From assembly GCA_947176535.1 (NCBI GenBank), contig CAMWQU010000008.1, positions 33,506 through 97,505 of the forward strand: DNA of 64,000 nucleotides, in the 5' to 3' direction. The notes under the pieces are model-generated. The model was given only the letters and a program-made list of their open reading frames with translations, had not been told where the DNA came from and did no database searches. The translations under genes were made by a program, and so were the position numbers. The stretch is from an uncultured Prevotellaceae bacterium (lineage in GTDB: Bacteria; Bacteroidota; Bacteroidia; Bacteroidales; Bacteroidaceae). Shown here piece after piece: positions 9,499 through 18,363 of the stretch (positions within the stretch are counted from its first letter, which is position 1; each line of letters opens with the position of its first letter).

Positions 9499-12400
9499 AT
9501 GAAAAAGACAACGAATAGAACCTTGCACATGATTCTCCAGAGAGGATTGTGCCTTATCATGCTCTCCGGCGTGTGCTTCTCTACAGTGTCAGCCCAGACC
9601 GAAGAAGAGAACGAGCAGGCTGTAAAAGTCTACAACAAGCGCAAAGCCGAGAAAGAGAAAGCCGAGAAGAAGTATGAGATGCAAACGGTCAAAGGTAACA
9701 TCACGGACAACGCCACGAAATTGCCTTTGGGCGGTGTGCGTGTGCAAGCTCTGGGCTATGATACCTATTCCGTACTGACCGAAGAGGATGGCACCTATTC
9801 CATCAGCGTGCCAACTTTCGTTCACGCCCTCTATCTGTATGTTCCGGGCTATACTCCCCAGCAGGTAGCCATCAATAAAGGACAGGACACGGATGCTTCC
9901 ATGCTCAGTGACGTCTTCAATGCCTACTACACCAACGGAACCACCATCACATCGAAAGCCGAGGCCAAACTGGATCAGACCAGCAGCATCACTGTCGAGA
10001 CCGACATGGAGAACAAGCTGGCCGGTGCCATACGCAGCGTCAGCCGCAACGGCATTCCCGGACAAGGAGCTTACCTCAGCATCCGCGGTATCAACTCCAT
10101 CAACGCCAATGCCCAGCCCCTCATCATTGTGGACGGTAACATCATCGACCCGCAATACGAGCGTACCAGCCTGCACGAGGGTTTCTACAATAACGTCCTT
10201 GCCGGCCTCGATCCGGAAAACGTGGAGAGCATCGAAGTGTTGAAGAACGGAACAGCCCTCTACGGTGCCAAGGGTGGTAACGGTGTCATCATCATCAAGA
10301 CCAAGCGTGGTAAGAGCATGACCACCAAAATCAACGTGCGCATCTACGGCGGAACGGAACTGACTCCGAAGAAACTGGATATGCTCAACGGCCAGCAATA
10401 CCGCACCTATTTGAGTGACTTCGTAAGCACGGTCAAATACATGAACACTGTGAACACTACAGATAACACCGGAGTTGCGTTCCTCAACGACAATCCCGGC
10501 AACTATTACTACAACGTATTCCACAACAACACAGACTGGCAGAAAGACATGTACCGCAATACTTTCGTCCAGAACTATAAGATAAATGTTGAAGGTGGTG
10601 ACGAAGTCGGTATGTACTCGCTGTCATTGGGATATACCAAGGGCGACGCTACCCTGAAAGGAACGGACATGAACCGTCTGAACCTTCGCTTCAACACCGA
10701 CATCAAGATTGCCGAAAAGTTGTCTACCGGTCTGGACATTGCTTACAATCAGGTCGGCTACAACATCCTCGACAACGGATGGAGCGAGAACTACGACATG
10801 CAGAACATCGGAAGTACCAATGTACTGGGCCTCACCCAAAGCCCCATGATCAGCCCGTATGCCTATTACTATGATGAGGGCAGCAAGTCTCTGCTCCTCT
10901 CCAATGAGTATTCCGGAAAGTATGCAGGCAACAGCAACACGACATGGGTACAGAACCCGTTCAGTTTCCCCAGAGCGCTCAATATTCTTGACGAAAGCCT
11001 TCGCAATCCCTATTGGATTCTGGAGAACGGAAGAGGCAAGAACAAGAACTACGCCGAGTTGATGCAAATCAACATCAACGTCAGTCCGAAGTACCAAATC
11101 ACCAAGCAACTGGCTATCAGCGACCGCTTCAATTACCAGTTGAACCGTAACAACGAGAAGTACTTCCTGCCCATCTCCGGTGCCACACCCTACCTGCTGA
11201 CCGACCTCGGTACAATCACTTCGGTACTGAAATCGCAGTTCAGCAAGGAGACGACCCTGAACAATGATTTCCGCATAGAGTGGAAAAACGCTTACGGCGC
11301 GCACAATGTAGCCGCATTCGGAGGCTGGCGTTACAACAACTACAGCTATTCCTACAACTACATGCGCGGTTACAACAATGAGAACGACAAGCTCCCCAAT
11401 ATCGACCGAAGCATGCAATACATCAACTACGGCGGTGCCAAAGACAACTGGATTGATATGACCTACTATCTGGATGCTTCTTACAACTACGCCCACAAGT
11501 ATTTTGCAGACTTCACCGTCAGCAGCCAGTCGAGCAGCAAGTTCGGAAACAACACGAAAGACGGCTTCCAGCTTGCAGGTGTTAGTTGGGGCGTATTCCC
11601 CAGCATCCAGTTGGGATGGGTCATCAGCAACGAAAACTGGTTCAACACCAACAAGGGTGTGAATTACCTGAAACTGACGGCCGGCTTCGACCAGAGCGGT
11701 AACGACGACCTCGACTACTACGCAGCCCGCACGTATTGGGAGAGCCAGCAGGTCTATCAGAATGTCATCGGCCTCTATTTGAAGAACATCGAGAACAGCA
11801 CCATCCAGTGGGAAACCGTATCGAAGTTCAACGTGGCCCTGGAAGGTTCGTTCCTGAAGAACCGCCTGCACGCCGGTCTGGATGTCTACCGCCACAAAAT
11901 CGACAACATGCTCACCATCAAAGACCTTGTCTACGTTTCCGGTATGCAGAAGTACTGGACGAACGAGGGAGCCATGCGCAACACCGGTTTTGAGTTCAAT
12001 GCCAATGCCATACTCCTGAACAAGAAAGACTGGAAATGGGAAGTAGGTGCCACCGTAGGCCACTATAACAACAAAATCACGGCCATGCCCGGTGAGAATG
12101 TCATCACGCTGAAAGATGCCAACGGTAACGTCACGAAGACCATCAACGGCTACACCAGCAGCATCTACGGAGAAGACAACGTGCTCACTGCTGTCGGCTA
12201 TGCCGCAGGCAGCTTCTACGGCTGGCAGACCAACGGAGTTATCGCCGACGATAAGGAGGCTTCCGTGGCAGCCGGTGGTGTGGATTATCTGAAATACCCC
12301 ACCGGTCTGGAGAACACTCCCTACCGTAACTTCCAGTCCGGCGACATCCGCTTCGTGGATCAGAACGGCGACGGCGTAATAGACGATGCCGACAAGGTAG

Positions 12401-12915
12401 TCATCGGAAACCCGAATCCCGACATCTACGGAAACCTCTACACCAGCCTCACGTGGAAGAATCTACGTCTGGACGTAAACTTCAAGTACTCGTTGGGTAA
12501 CGACATCTACAACTATCAGCGTTCCGTCCTCGAAGGCCTGAACACCACCTACAACCAGACAACCGCCGCACTGGCACGCTGGACTTACGAGGGACAGCAG
12601 ACCACCATGCCGAAAGTCTGCTACAAGGACAGCGAAGACTGGCGCAACAACGAGCGCATGAGCGACCGCTGGATTGAGGATGGCAGTTACCTGAAGCTGA
12701 AGAACGTCCGCCTCACCTACACGCTCCCCTACTCCAACAGCTGGCTACAGGGTCTGAAGATATGGGCTGAGGGCAACGATCTGCTGACAGTTACGAAGTA
12801 TCTGGGAACCGATCCGGAAATGTCTGCCCGCAACAGTGCGTTGTATCAGGGCATCGACAACGGCATCCTGCCCCACGGACGTAGCTTCAACATCGGTTTA
12901 AGCATCAACCTCTAA
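9499..12915 (+). CDS. SusC/RagA-family TonB-dependent outer-membrane transporter (second of the operon)
   Basis: A complete 1138-residue SusC protein. The signal peptide ends near residue 33 (CFSTVSAQ). A Lys/Glu-rich stretch follows, then a carboxypeptidase-regulatory-like domain (VKGNITDNATKLPLGGVRV, about residues 65-135). The plug domain has SVSRNGIPGQGAYLSIRG and NAQPLIIVDG, and the barrel ends in FNIGLSINL. It starts 4 bp after the second FAS1 gene and is followed by its SusD partner. It differs clearly from the SusC at the window start, so the operon may serve two ligands or two parts of one ligand. Confidence 0.95.
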   Translation: MKKTTNRTLHMILQRGLCLIMLSGVCFSTVSAQTEEENEQAVKVYNKRKAEKEKAEKKYEMQTVKGNITDNATKLPLGGVRVQALGYDTYSVLTEEDGTYSISVPTFVHALYLYVPGYTPQQVAINKGQDTDASMLSDVFNAYYTNGTTITSKAEAKLDQTSSITVETDMENKLAGAIRSVSRNGIPGQGAYLSIRGINSINANAQPLIIVDGNIIDPQYERTSLHEGFYNNVLAGLDPENVESIEVLKNGTALYGAKGGNGVIIIKTKRGKSMTTKINVRIYGGTELTPKKLDMLNGQQYRTYLSDFVSTVKYMNTVNTTDNTGVAFLNDNPGNYYYNVFHNNTDWQKDMYRNTFVQNYKINVEGGDEVGMYSLSLGYTKGDATLKGTDMNRLNLRFNTDIKIAEKLSTGLDIAYNQVGYNILDNGWSENYDMQNIGSTNVLGLTQSPMISPYAYYYDEGSKSLLLSNEYSGKYAGNSNTTWVQNPFSFPRALNILDESLRNPYWILENGRGKNKNYAELMQININVSPKYQITKQLAISDRFNYQLNRNNEKYFLPISGATPYLLTDLGTITSVLKSQFSKETTLNNDFRIEWKNAYGAHNVAAFGGWRYNNYSYSYNYMRGYNNENDKLPNIDRSMQYINYGGAKDNWIDMTYYLDASYNYAHKYFADFTVSSQSSSKFGNNTKDGFQLAGVSWGVFPSIQLGWVISNENWFNTNKGVNYLKLTAGFDQSGNDDLDYYAARTYWESQQVYQNVIGLYLKNIENSTIQWETVSKFNVALEGSFLKNRLHAGLDVYRHKIDNMLTIKDLVYVSGMQKYWTNEGAMRNTGFEFNANAILLNKKDWKWEVGATVGHYNNKITAMPGENVITLKDANGNVTKTINGYTSSIYGEDNVLTAVGYAAGSFYGWQTNGVIADDKEASVAAGGVDYLKYPTGLENTPYRNFQSGDIRFVDQNGDGVIDDADKVVIGNPNPDIYGNLYTSLTWKNLRLDVNFKYSLGNDIYNYQRSVLEGLNTTYNQTTAALARWTYEGQQTTMPKVCYKDSEDWRNNERMSDRWIEDGSYLKLKNVRLTYTLPYSNSWLQGLKIWAEGNDLLTVTKYLGTDPEMSARNSALYQGIDNGILPHGRSFNIGLSINL

Positions 12916-12959
12916 TGAATTGACAATTGATATTGAACATAGATAAATCATTGACAATT

Positions 12960-15197
12960 ATGAAAAAGTTTTCTATTATAAGTATATTGCTCGGCTGTTT
13001 CACCCTTGGCATGACCACGACGTCGTGCGAGGACATGCTCACTCCGGACAGCGAGCACCACAGCTACGTCGTAGCCCAAGACACCCTTTACAGCTACTGG
13101 GGCATCATACGTTCCCTGCAGAACGTGGCTGAGCGCTACATCGTTCTCGGCGAATGCCGTGGCGATTTGGTGAGCGGAACCGGTTATGTGAGCGACAGCA
13201 TCAGTGCCATTCTCAACTTCGACATGAGCAAGGCCGAGGACGGAAGCTGCCGTTTCCTGAAAGCCAGCGACTACTACCACGTCATCAATTCCTGCAACGC
13301 CTATCTGGCCGATTGTGACCGTGCACGCGTCACGGGCACCCTGCAACCCTACATGCTGAAGGAGGCCGCTCAGGTGGAGGCCATCCGTGCGTGGGTCTAT
13401 CTGCAACTCGTGCAGGTCTATGGTGAAGTGCCTTTCTACACCGAGCCGCTCCTGACCACGGACGACATCAACGCTTTCATGAAAAAGCATGAGACCGTGA
13501 ATGCCGGCAATCTGGCAGACAAGCTGGCCGGTTATCTCACCGCCGCACTGGAAATCGAGCTGCAATACGGTCTTCCCCAGTACAACTATTACGGCAGCAC
13601 AAGCTCCCCTTACAGTTTCCATAGCTCAAAGGCCATGATTCCCCTGAATCTGATTCTCGGCGACCTCTATCTGACCAAGGGCGATGCCGCAAGTTGTGAA
13701 ATTGCAGCCCGCTACTATTACAACTACATCACCAACAACAAGGGCATGGGACGCATGACACCGGGCGGTGCCACTCCCTTTGCGAACTATGCCTACGGCT
13801 ATAAAGGAGACGGATTCGACCAACCCCGATATTTCTACAATGGTATGGTTCCCTGGCGCGAAATCGGGGCTGTATCTTCCACCGGAGAGAGCATCACGTG
13901 CATCCCCTCCGCATGGAACAAACTGGAAGGAAACGTACTCCGCGGCGTGAATGCCCTCTACGGCTTCGACAGCGAAGTGTCTGTCCGCACGGCAGAAGGT
14001 GATACCGTTTCGTCGGCCGCCATCACCATCACCCCCAAACCTGAAACCAAACAATTAGGAGCCAGCAAGGCCTATAACAACCTCTGCAAGGCACAGACCT
14101 TTGAGATTTATATCGGCGACGGTTCGACCGATGACCCGTTGCGCCAAGACCCGGAAGTCGGCGATGCACGTCAAATATGGGTAGATGAGTACGGCTACTC
14201 AGACGCAAACGGAAAATACACCAGAGAAAAGTATATTACAAAGATCAATCCTTACAGCAGTTTCAGCAGCGTCTCCCACGTCATTTACCGCAAGAGCATG
14301 GTATGGCTGCGCTACGCCGAGGCCCTGAACCGTGCCGGTTATCCCAGCTACGCTTTCGCCATCCTGAAGAACGGCCTCTGCAACAATACGTCGTGGATTC
14401 CCAATCTGGCCAGACACTACACGGCTGTCAAGGACACGGCTTATTACCTCGTAACCCCGGCACTCGACACCATACCGGCGGACTACCGCAACAGCGAGCC
14501 CACCAATAAGGTAGCTTTCGAGGCCTATCTACAGAAACTGGTGGAGAACGGAGAACTGGAATCCACCGAGGGTGAAATCAAGTCGTATGCGCTCAGCTAT
14601 GCGAACTACCCCGACCCCGCCACCTGCGATGCCATTGTGGATTACTTGGATCGCCGCGAGGTGAGCACCGCTCCCGATTATCTGGACCTGAACGTCACCA
14701 CGCTTCGCAGTCCGAATCAGACACAAACCTACAGATACCGTACCGTGCTCACGGATCGTGGTATCCCCAGAATGAGCATGTACCCCGCTTCCCCTGTCCC
14801 CGAGGGCATCACCGTCGGCATACATGCTCACGGTTGCGGTATGGTGAAGTTCGACGATCGGAACAGTTCGTTCAACTATGTAGACGTCATCATCAAGAAA
14901 GCTAAAGAGAACTACGGCGTCACTCTGACGAAAGAGCAGATTTACGACGGTAGCCAAGACGATGTCGTGAAGGACTGCGTGGAAGACCTTATCATAGATG
15001 AGGAGGCTCTGGAAATGGCTTTCGAGGGCAACCGCTTCTTCGACCTCATGCGTGTGGCCGACCGTCGTAACGAACCCAGCTATCTGGCCGAGCGCGTCGC
15101 ACGCAGAAATTCCATCGACGGCACGACGCCCGACGCTTCACTGTACAGCAAACTGCTGAACCGGAAGAACTGGTTCTTCCCCTTGCCCGTAAGATAA
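12960..15197 (+). CDS. SusD/RagB-family nutrient-binding outer-membrane lipoprotein (second of the operon)
   Basis: A 745-residue lipoprotein, long for a SusD. The ATG at 12960 is chosen because it gives a proper lipoprotein signal (MKKFSIISILLGCFTLGM, then TTTSC); an in-frame TTG at 12927 would add a non-signal extension. The SusD helices are recognisable (AIRAWVYLQLVQVYGEVPFY) and the C-terminal hallmark reads EEALEMAFEGNRFFDLMRVA. It is the last gene of the operon and is followed at 15220 by a strong hairpin terminator. The 44-bp gap before it contains two copies of the short motif TTGACAATT, a common Bacteroides intergenic sequence. Confidence 0.93.
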   Translation: MKKFSIISILLGCFTLGMTTTSCEDMLTPDSEHHSYVVAQDTLYSYWGIIRSLQNVAERYIVLGECRGDLVSGTGYVSDSISAILNFDMSKAEDGSCRFLKASDYYHVINSCNAYLADCDRARVTGTLQPYMLKEAAQVEAIRAWVYLQLVQVYGEVPFYTEPLLTTDDINAFMKKHETVNAGNLADKLAGYLTAALEIELQYGLPQYNYYGSTSSPYSFHSSKAMIPLNLILGDLYLTKGDAASCEIAARYYYNYITNNKGMGRMTPGGATPFANYAYGYKGDGFDQPRYFYNGMVPWREIGAVSSTGESITCIPSAWNKLEGNVLRGVNALYGFDSEVSVRTAEGDTVSSAAITITPKPETKQLGASKAYNNLCKAQTFEIYIGDGSTDDPLRQDPEVGDARQIWVDEYGYSDANGKYTREKYITKINPYSSFSSVSHVIYRKSMVWLRYAEALNRAGYPSYAFAILKNGLCNNTSWIPNLARHYTAVKDTAYYLVTPALDTIPADYRNSEPTNKVAFEAYLQKLVENGELESTEGEIKSYALSYANYPDPATCDAIVDYLDRREVSTAPDYLDLNVTTLRSPNQTQTYRYRTVLTDRGIPRMSMYPASPVPEGITVGIHAHGCGMVKFDDRNSSFNYVDVIIKKAKENYGVTLTKEQIYDGSQDDVVKDCVEDLIIDEEALEMAFEGNRFFDLMRVADRRNEPSYLAERVARRNSIDGTTPDASLYSKLLNRKNWFFPLPVR

Positions 15198-15219
15198 CTT
15201 TGTTTATCCTGTCATAAAG

Positions 15220-15260
15220 AAATCCCTTGCAATCCCGACGGATTGCAAGGGATTTTTTTT
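15220..15260 (+). terminator. Rho-independent terminator of the SusCD/FAS1 operon
   Basis: A perfect 16-bp stem (arms 15220-15235 and 15240-15255) with the 4-nt loop CGAC, followed by an unbroken T run. It lies 23 bp after the second SusD stop codon. Confidence 0.93.
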
Positions 15261-15294
15261 GTACCTATACGAATTTTTTCGCCCGTCGGGAGTG

Positions 15295-15404
15295 AGACTG
15301 TCGGAGGACCGAATCCCGTCCATAGGAGGATGGGGCTCCGTCCATAGCGGGACCAAGCCTCGTCCATAGCGGGACAGAGGCTCGTCCTCCTTACGTGCGG
15401 GCGG
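15295..15404. repeat. 22-bp tandem-unit intergenic repeat, block A
   Basis: Units start at 15317, 15339, 15361 and 15383, exactly 22 bp apart, with a degenerate unit at 15295. The common core reads GTCCATAGCGGGAC or the variant GTCCATAGGAGGAT. Each core is an imperfect palindrome (GTCC, 6 nt, GGAC). Next to the block is a second module rich in CGCGTGCG and ending in TATA. The block fills the space between the convergent SusD and comEC genes. Related blocks lie at 24709, 34901, 48834 and 62827. Confidence 0.85.
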
Positions 15405-15460
15405 GCGCGTGCGTCTCCTCTTTTTATAGGTGCCCGACAAGACGTGCCGCCAAGGCAGGG

Positions 15461-16726
15461 CTACCGGTCATGCAGCGACACCCATACACCACATAGGCCG
15501 AGGAACAAGGAAGCGAGCAGGTAGGGCCACGAACGGAAAAACATTGCCCGACGGTGACCGGGCCGGGCAACGGGCGGTTGGCGCAACGCACGGAGCGGAG
15601 GCAGGAGGCAGAGTACGGCTCCGGAGAAGAGCACTGCCCCACTCCACGGAAGGTGAATGCCTCCAATACTGTTCAGAGGCAGCAGAAGCGAGTGACTCAT
15701 CATCCCGTGCAGCAGGGCGGTAAGACGTTCCAGAAGCGGAACAAGAAGGCCGTTTCCCAACGGACGGAACAGCAGCAGGGAGAGGGCGACGTAGATGACG
15801 AGCGTAGCCAGCAGTAGGTATAGCGGGCTCAGCAGGAGGCCGGAGAAGGAGAAGCGGTGGAAGTAGTGCACCGAGAGGGGAAACGTCAGCAGTTGGGCGG
15901 AGACGGAGACCATCAGCCCCTTCCATAGCCAGTTCAGACCTTTGTTCCGGGGAACCCATAGCGCAGACAGGGGCTCGTAGAACAATACCAGTCCGGCGAC
16001 GGCCGAGAAGGAGAGTTGGAAGCCGACATCGTACAGCACTCCGGGACTTACCATAAGCAGCAGGAAGGCGGCCACGCCGAGGGTGTGGACACTGCTGTTG
16101 CCCGTCAGGCGTATCTGGGCTATAATGAACAGCGACATCATGATAGTGGCGCGGCAGAGCGAAACCGGAAAACCGGCGACGAGGGCATAGCCCCACATGA
16201 GCAGGAGTTCCGCGGCTGCGACCGGATAGCGCAGGCGGTATTGCAGGAGACGGATGAGCAGGCCGTTTACGGCATAGAACAGGATGCCGAGGTGCAGGCC
16301 CGAGAGGGCCAGGACGTGGGCGGCACCGGCGCTGCGGTATAATTCCCGAAGCTCCGGGGAGAGCATCCCCCGACGCCCGAGCAGCAGGGCCTCGAGCAGG
16401 GCTTCCGTGTCCGGGGAGAGGCCGGAGTCGCGGAGGAGCAGGGAGAGTCTATCCGAGAGTTGCCGCGCCCAGTCGGTGGCGGACGGCGGCAGCGGATGCA
16501 GGTCGCCCAACTGCGCACGCACGATGCCCAACAGGAGAAAGAAGAAACAGAAGGCCGCGAGGGCTGTCCGCCCACGGCGGGCCGACCAATAGGCCCAGAG
16601 CAACAGGGCGGCCACCGGCAGCAACACAATGGCCGCGCCCGACGGCACGGCCACTGAATCGCCAATCCCGATGCCCACGGCCAGAGCTATGGCCATCAGC
16701 GGGAATGAGAGGCTGTCGGAAATCAC
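15461..16726 (-). CDS. comEC: Short ComEC/Rec2-family membrane protein
   Basis: A 421-residue protein with about ten hydrophobic segments. The central part carries the ComEC competence-domain signature AGAAHVLALSGLHLGILFY (about residues 131-150) and later MVSPGVLYDVGFQLSFSAVA. ComEC forms the inner-membrane channel for single-stranded DNA in transformation. This copy has only a short N-terminal region and no C-terminal metallo-beta-lactamase domain, so it is much shorter than full-length ComEC. Its start overlaps the rpe stop by 4 bp, so the two are translationally coupled. Whether it takes up DNA cannot be said. Confidence 0.85.
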   Translation of the reverse strand: MISDSLSFPLMAIALAVGIGIGDSVAVPSGAAIVLLPVAALLLWAYWSARRGRTALAAFCFFFLLLGIVRAQLGDLHPLPPSATDWARQLSDRLSLLLRDSGLSPDTEALLEALLLGRRGMLSPELRELYRSAGAAHVLALSGLHLGILFYAVNGLLIRLLQYRLRYPVAAAELLLMWGYALVAGFPVSLCRATIMMSLFIIAQIRLTGNSSVHTLGVAAFLLLMVSPGVLYDVGFQLSFSAVAGLVLFYEPLSALWVPRNKGLNWLWKGLMVSVSAQLLTFPLSVHYFHRFSFSGLLLSPLYLLLATLVIYVALSLLLFRPLGNGLLVPLLERLTALLHGMMSHSLLLPLNSIGGIHLPWSGAVLFSGAVLCLLPPLRALRQPPVARPGHRRAMFFRSWPYLLASLFLGLCGVWVSLHDR

Positions 16727-17370
16727 GTCAGGGATTTCAATTCATCAATCATGGCTTCGGGGTTTTCCGCTCCGAAGACATACGAACCGGCTACAAGCAC
16801 ATCGGCACCGGCTTCCGCCAACTGACGGCCGGTCTGCCCGTTTACTCCCCCGTCTACCTCAATTATGGCCTGACTGCCGGTCTCCTGAATCAGGCGACGC
16901 AGTGCTTCCACTTTCTTCAGCGTGTGGGGAATGAACTTCTGTCCGCCGAAACCGGGATTCACGGACATCAGCAACACCATGTCCACGTCGCAGAGGATGT
17001 CCTCAAGCATCCGGACGGGCGTTGAGGGACAGAGCGTTACGGCGGGCTTCATTCCGGCTTCCCGAATTTGCTGAAAGACGCGGTGGTGATGGGTCACGGC
17101 CTCGTAGTGGACGTTCATGTAGCGGGCATTCAGCCCGGCCACCTGCGGAATGAACTTCTGAGGGTCTACAATCATCAGATGCACATCCAACGGCTTCCGG
17201 CACAAACGGGCGACGTGCTTCAAGACCGGAAAACCGAAAGAGATGTTGGGCACGAATACGCCGTCCATCACATCCAGATGCAACATATCCGCCCGGCTCC
17301 GGTTGAACCATTGCATCTCGCGCTCCAGATTTCCGAAATCGGCCGCGAGCAACGAAGGGGCTACTAACAT
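16723..17370 (-). CDS. rpe: Ribulose-phosphate 3-epimerase
   Basis: A 215-residue TIM-barrel enzyme that interconverts ribulose 5-phosphate and xylulose 5-phosphate in the pentose phosphate pathway. It shows the family signature motifs APSLLAADFGNLE at the N-terminus, MLHLDVMDGVFVPNISFG (metal-binding His and Asp), LMSVNPGFGGQKFI, and EVDGGVN with the second catalytic Asp, followed by the phosphate-binding AGSYVFG. Length is normal. It overlaps comEC by 4 bp. A possible -7 element (CAACTTTG) lies close upstream on the minus strand, but it deviates from consensus. Confidence 0.97.
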   Translation of the reverse strand: MLVAPSLLAADFGNLEREMQWFNRSRADMLHLDVMDGVFVPNISFGFPVLKHVARLCRKPLDVHLMIVDPQKFIPQVAGLNARYMNVHYEAVTHHHRVFQQIREAGMKPAVTLCPSTPVRMLEDILCDVDMVLLMSVNPGFGGQKFIPHTLKKVEALRRLIQETGSQAIIEVDGGVNGQTGRQLAEAGADVLVAGSYVFGAENPEAMIDELKSLT

Positions 17371-17499
17371 GACTGTCTCAGGGGTTTGTAGGTTCGGGCA
17401 AAGTTGCGGATGTACTGCAATACGGCCGGACTCGGCTGTAGCTTTTCCTGGTGTAGAATTTGAATCATAGGCATTAGAAATTATCGTCGTTTCTATAAC

Positions 17500-17541
17500 G
17501 AAAAAAGCCGGCCCTTTATTGTACAGGAACCGACCCTTTTT
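17500..17541 (-). terminator. Possible terminator downstream of the ECF sigma gene
   Basis: On the minus strand GTCGGTTC can pair with GGGCCGGC through Watson-Crick and G-U pairs, followed by TTTTTT. It lies about 40 bp after the sigma factor stop. Because the stem depends on wobble pairs it could be a weak terminator or partial attenuator. The 207-bp gap to rpe shows nothing else clear. Confidence 0.5.
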
Positions 17542-17577
17542 CTATGTTTCTACCGTAATCTGCCGCCTACACGACTG

Positions 17578-18192
17578 CTACACGGCTAAGTAGAGGTCGC
17601 GGTGGGCGGCCATGCGCCGCAGGTTTATCATCGCATAGCGCATTCTGCCAAGCGAAGTGTTGATGCTGACGCCCGTTTCCTGCGCGATTTCCTTGAAGGA
17701 CATGTCGCGGAAGAAGCGCATATAGACGACCTCGCGCTGCGTCCGGGGCAGGTGCTCCATCATCATGCGCACGTCCTCGTGCGACTGCTCCACCAGCATC
17801 TTCATTTCCACGTTGGGTTCGCTCAGCGAAGAGTCGTTGAACAAGTCGCCGACCACGTCGCCCTCGCCGTCCAGCACTTCGTGGGAGACCACGCTGCGGT
17901 TGGGGTTGCGGCGGCTGCGGAAACGGTCTAACACCAGATTCCGGGCTATGCGCTTCAGCCACGAGGAGAACTGGCCGGACTCGGCGTAGTTTCCGTTGCG
18001 GATGGCCATAATTGCTTTTACAAATGTATCTTGGAAAACATCGTTAGCCATTTCATCGTCCGGCACCATAAAGCGGATGAAACCAAACAGCTCCTCCTGA
18101 TAACGGGATAGGAGGATATCAAATGCCTGAAAGTCACCTTTTTCGTACATGCCCACCAACTGTTCGTCGGTTTGCGTTATGTAGTTCTTCAT
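17578..18192 (-). CDS. RNA polymerase ECF-type sigma-70 family factor
   Basis: A 204-residue sigma factor. Region 2 spans about residues 20-95 (DDEMANDVFQDTFVKAI, then SSWLKRIARNLVLDRFRSRR), and region 4 about 135-190 (LPRTQREVVYMRFFRDMSFK, then EIAQETGVSINTSLGRMR). No anti-sigma gene is adjacent. It has its own consensus promoter at 18263-18294 and so is probably transcribed apart from fmt upstream. Its regulon cannot be read from the window. Confidence 0.94.
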   Translation of the reverse strand: MKNYITQTDEQLVGMYEKGDFQAFDILLSRYQEELFGFIRFMVPDDEMANDVFQDTFVKAIMAIRNGNYAESGQFSSWLKRIARNLVLDRFRSRRNPNRSVVSHEVLDGEGDVVGDLFNDSSLSEPNVEMKMLVEQSHEDVRMMMEHLPRTQREVVYMRFFRDMSFKEIAQETGVSINTSLGRMRYAMINLRRMAAHRDLYLAV

Positions 18193-18262
18193 TACCTTCT
18201 ATATGTTTGTTTCTGGGGTAATGTTTCTTCGATAGGCAATTGTTTTTAACGATTATCGGATA

Positions 18263-18294
18263 CAAAGTTAGTATTTTTGATATATATATCCAAA
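18263..18294 (-). promoter_or_regulatory. Bacteroidetes promoter for the ECF sigma gene
   Basis: On the minus strand: TTTG (18294-18291), 20 nt, then TAACTTTG (18270-18263). This matches the Bacteroidetes consensus TTTG-N19/20-TAnnTTTG. It points at the sigma gene start 70 bp away. Confidence 0.8.
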
Positions 18295-18363
18295 TTTTCA
18301 GCGCACAAATCCACGTAAGTTCCGTTTTTCGGACTTCCGGCCAACTTATTATAGCTTACGGGA

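Noticed and set aside
10624..12063. A 479-codon minus-strand open frame inside the second SusC gene
   Set aside because: Val-rich antisense translation typical of shadows under beta-barrel genes.
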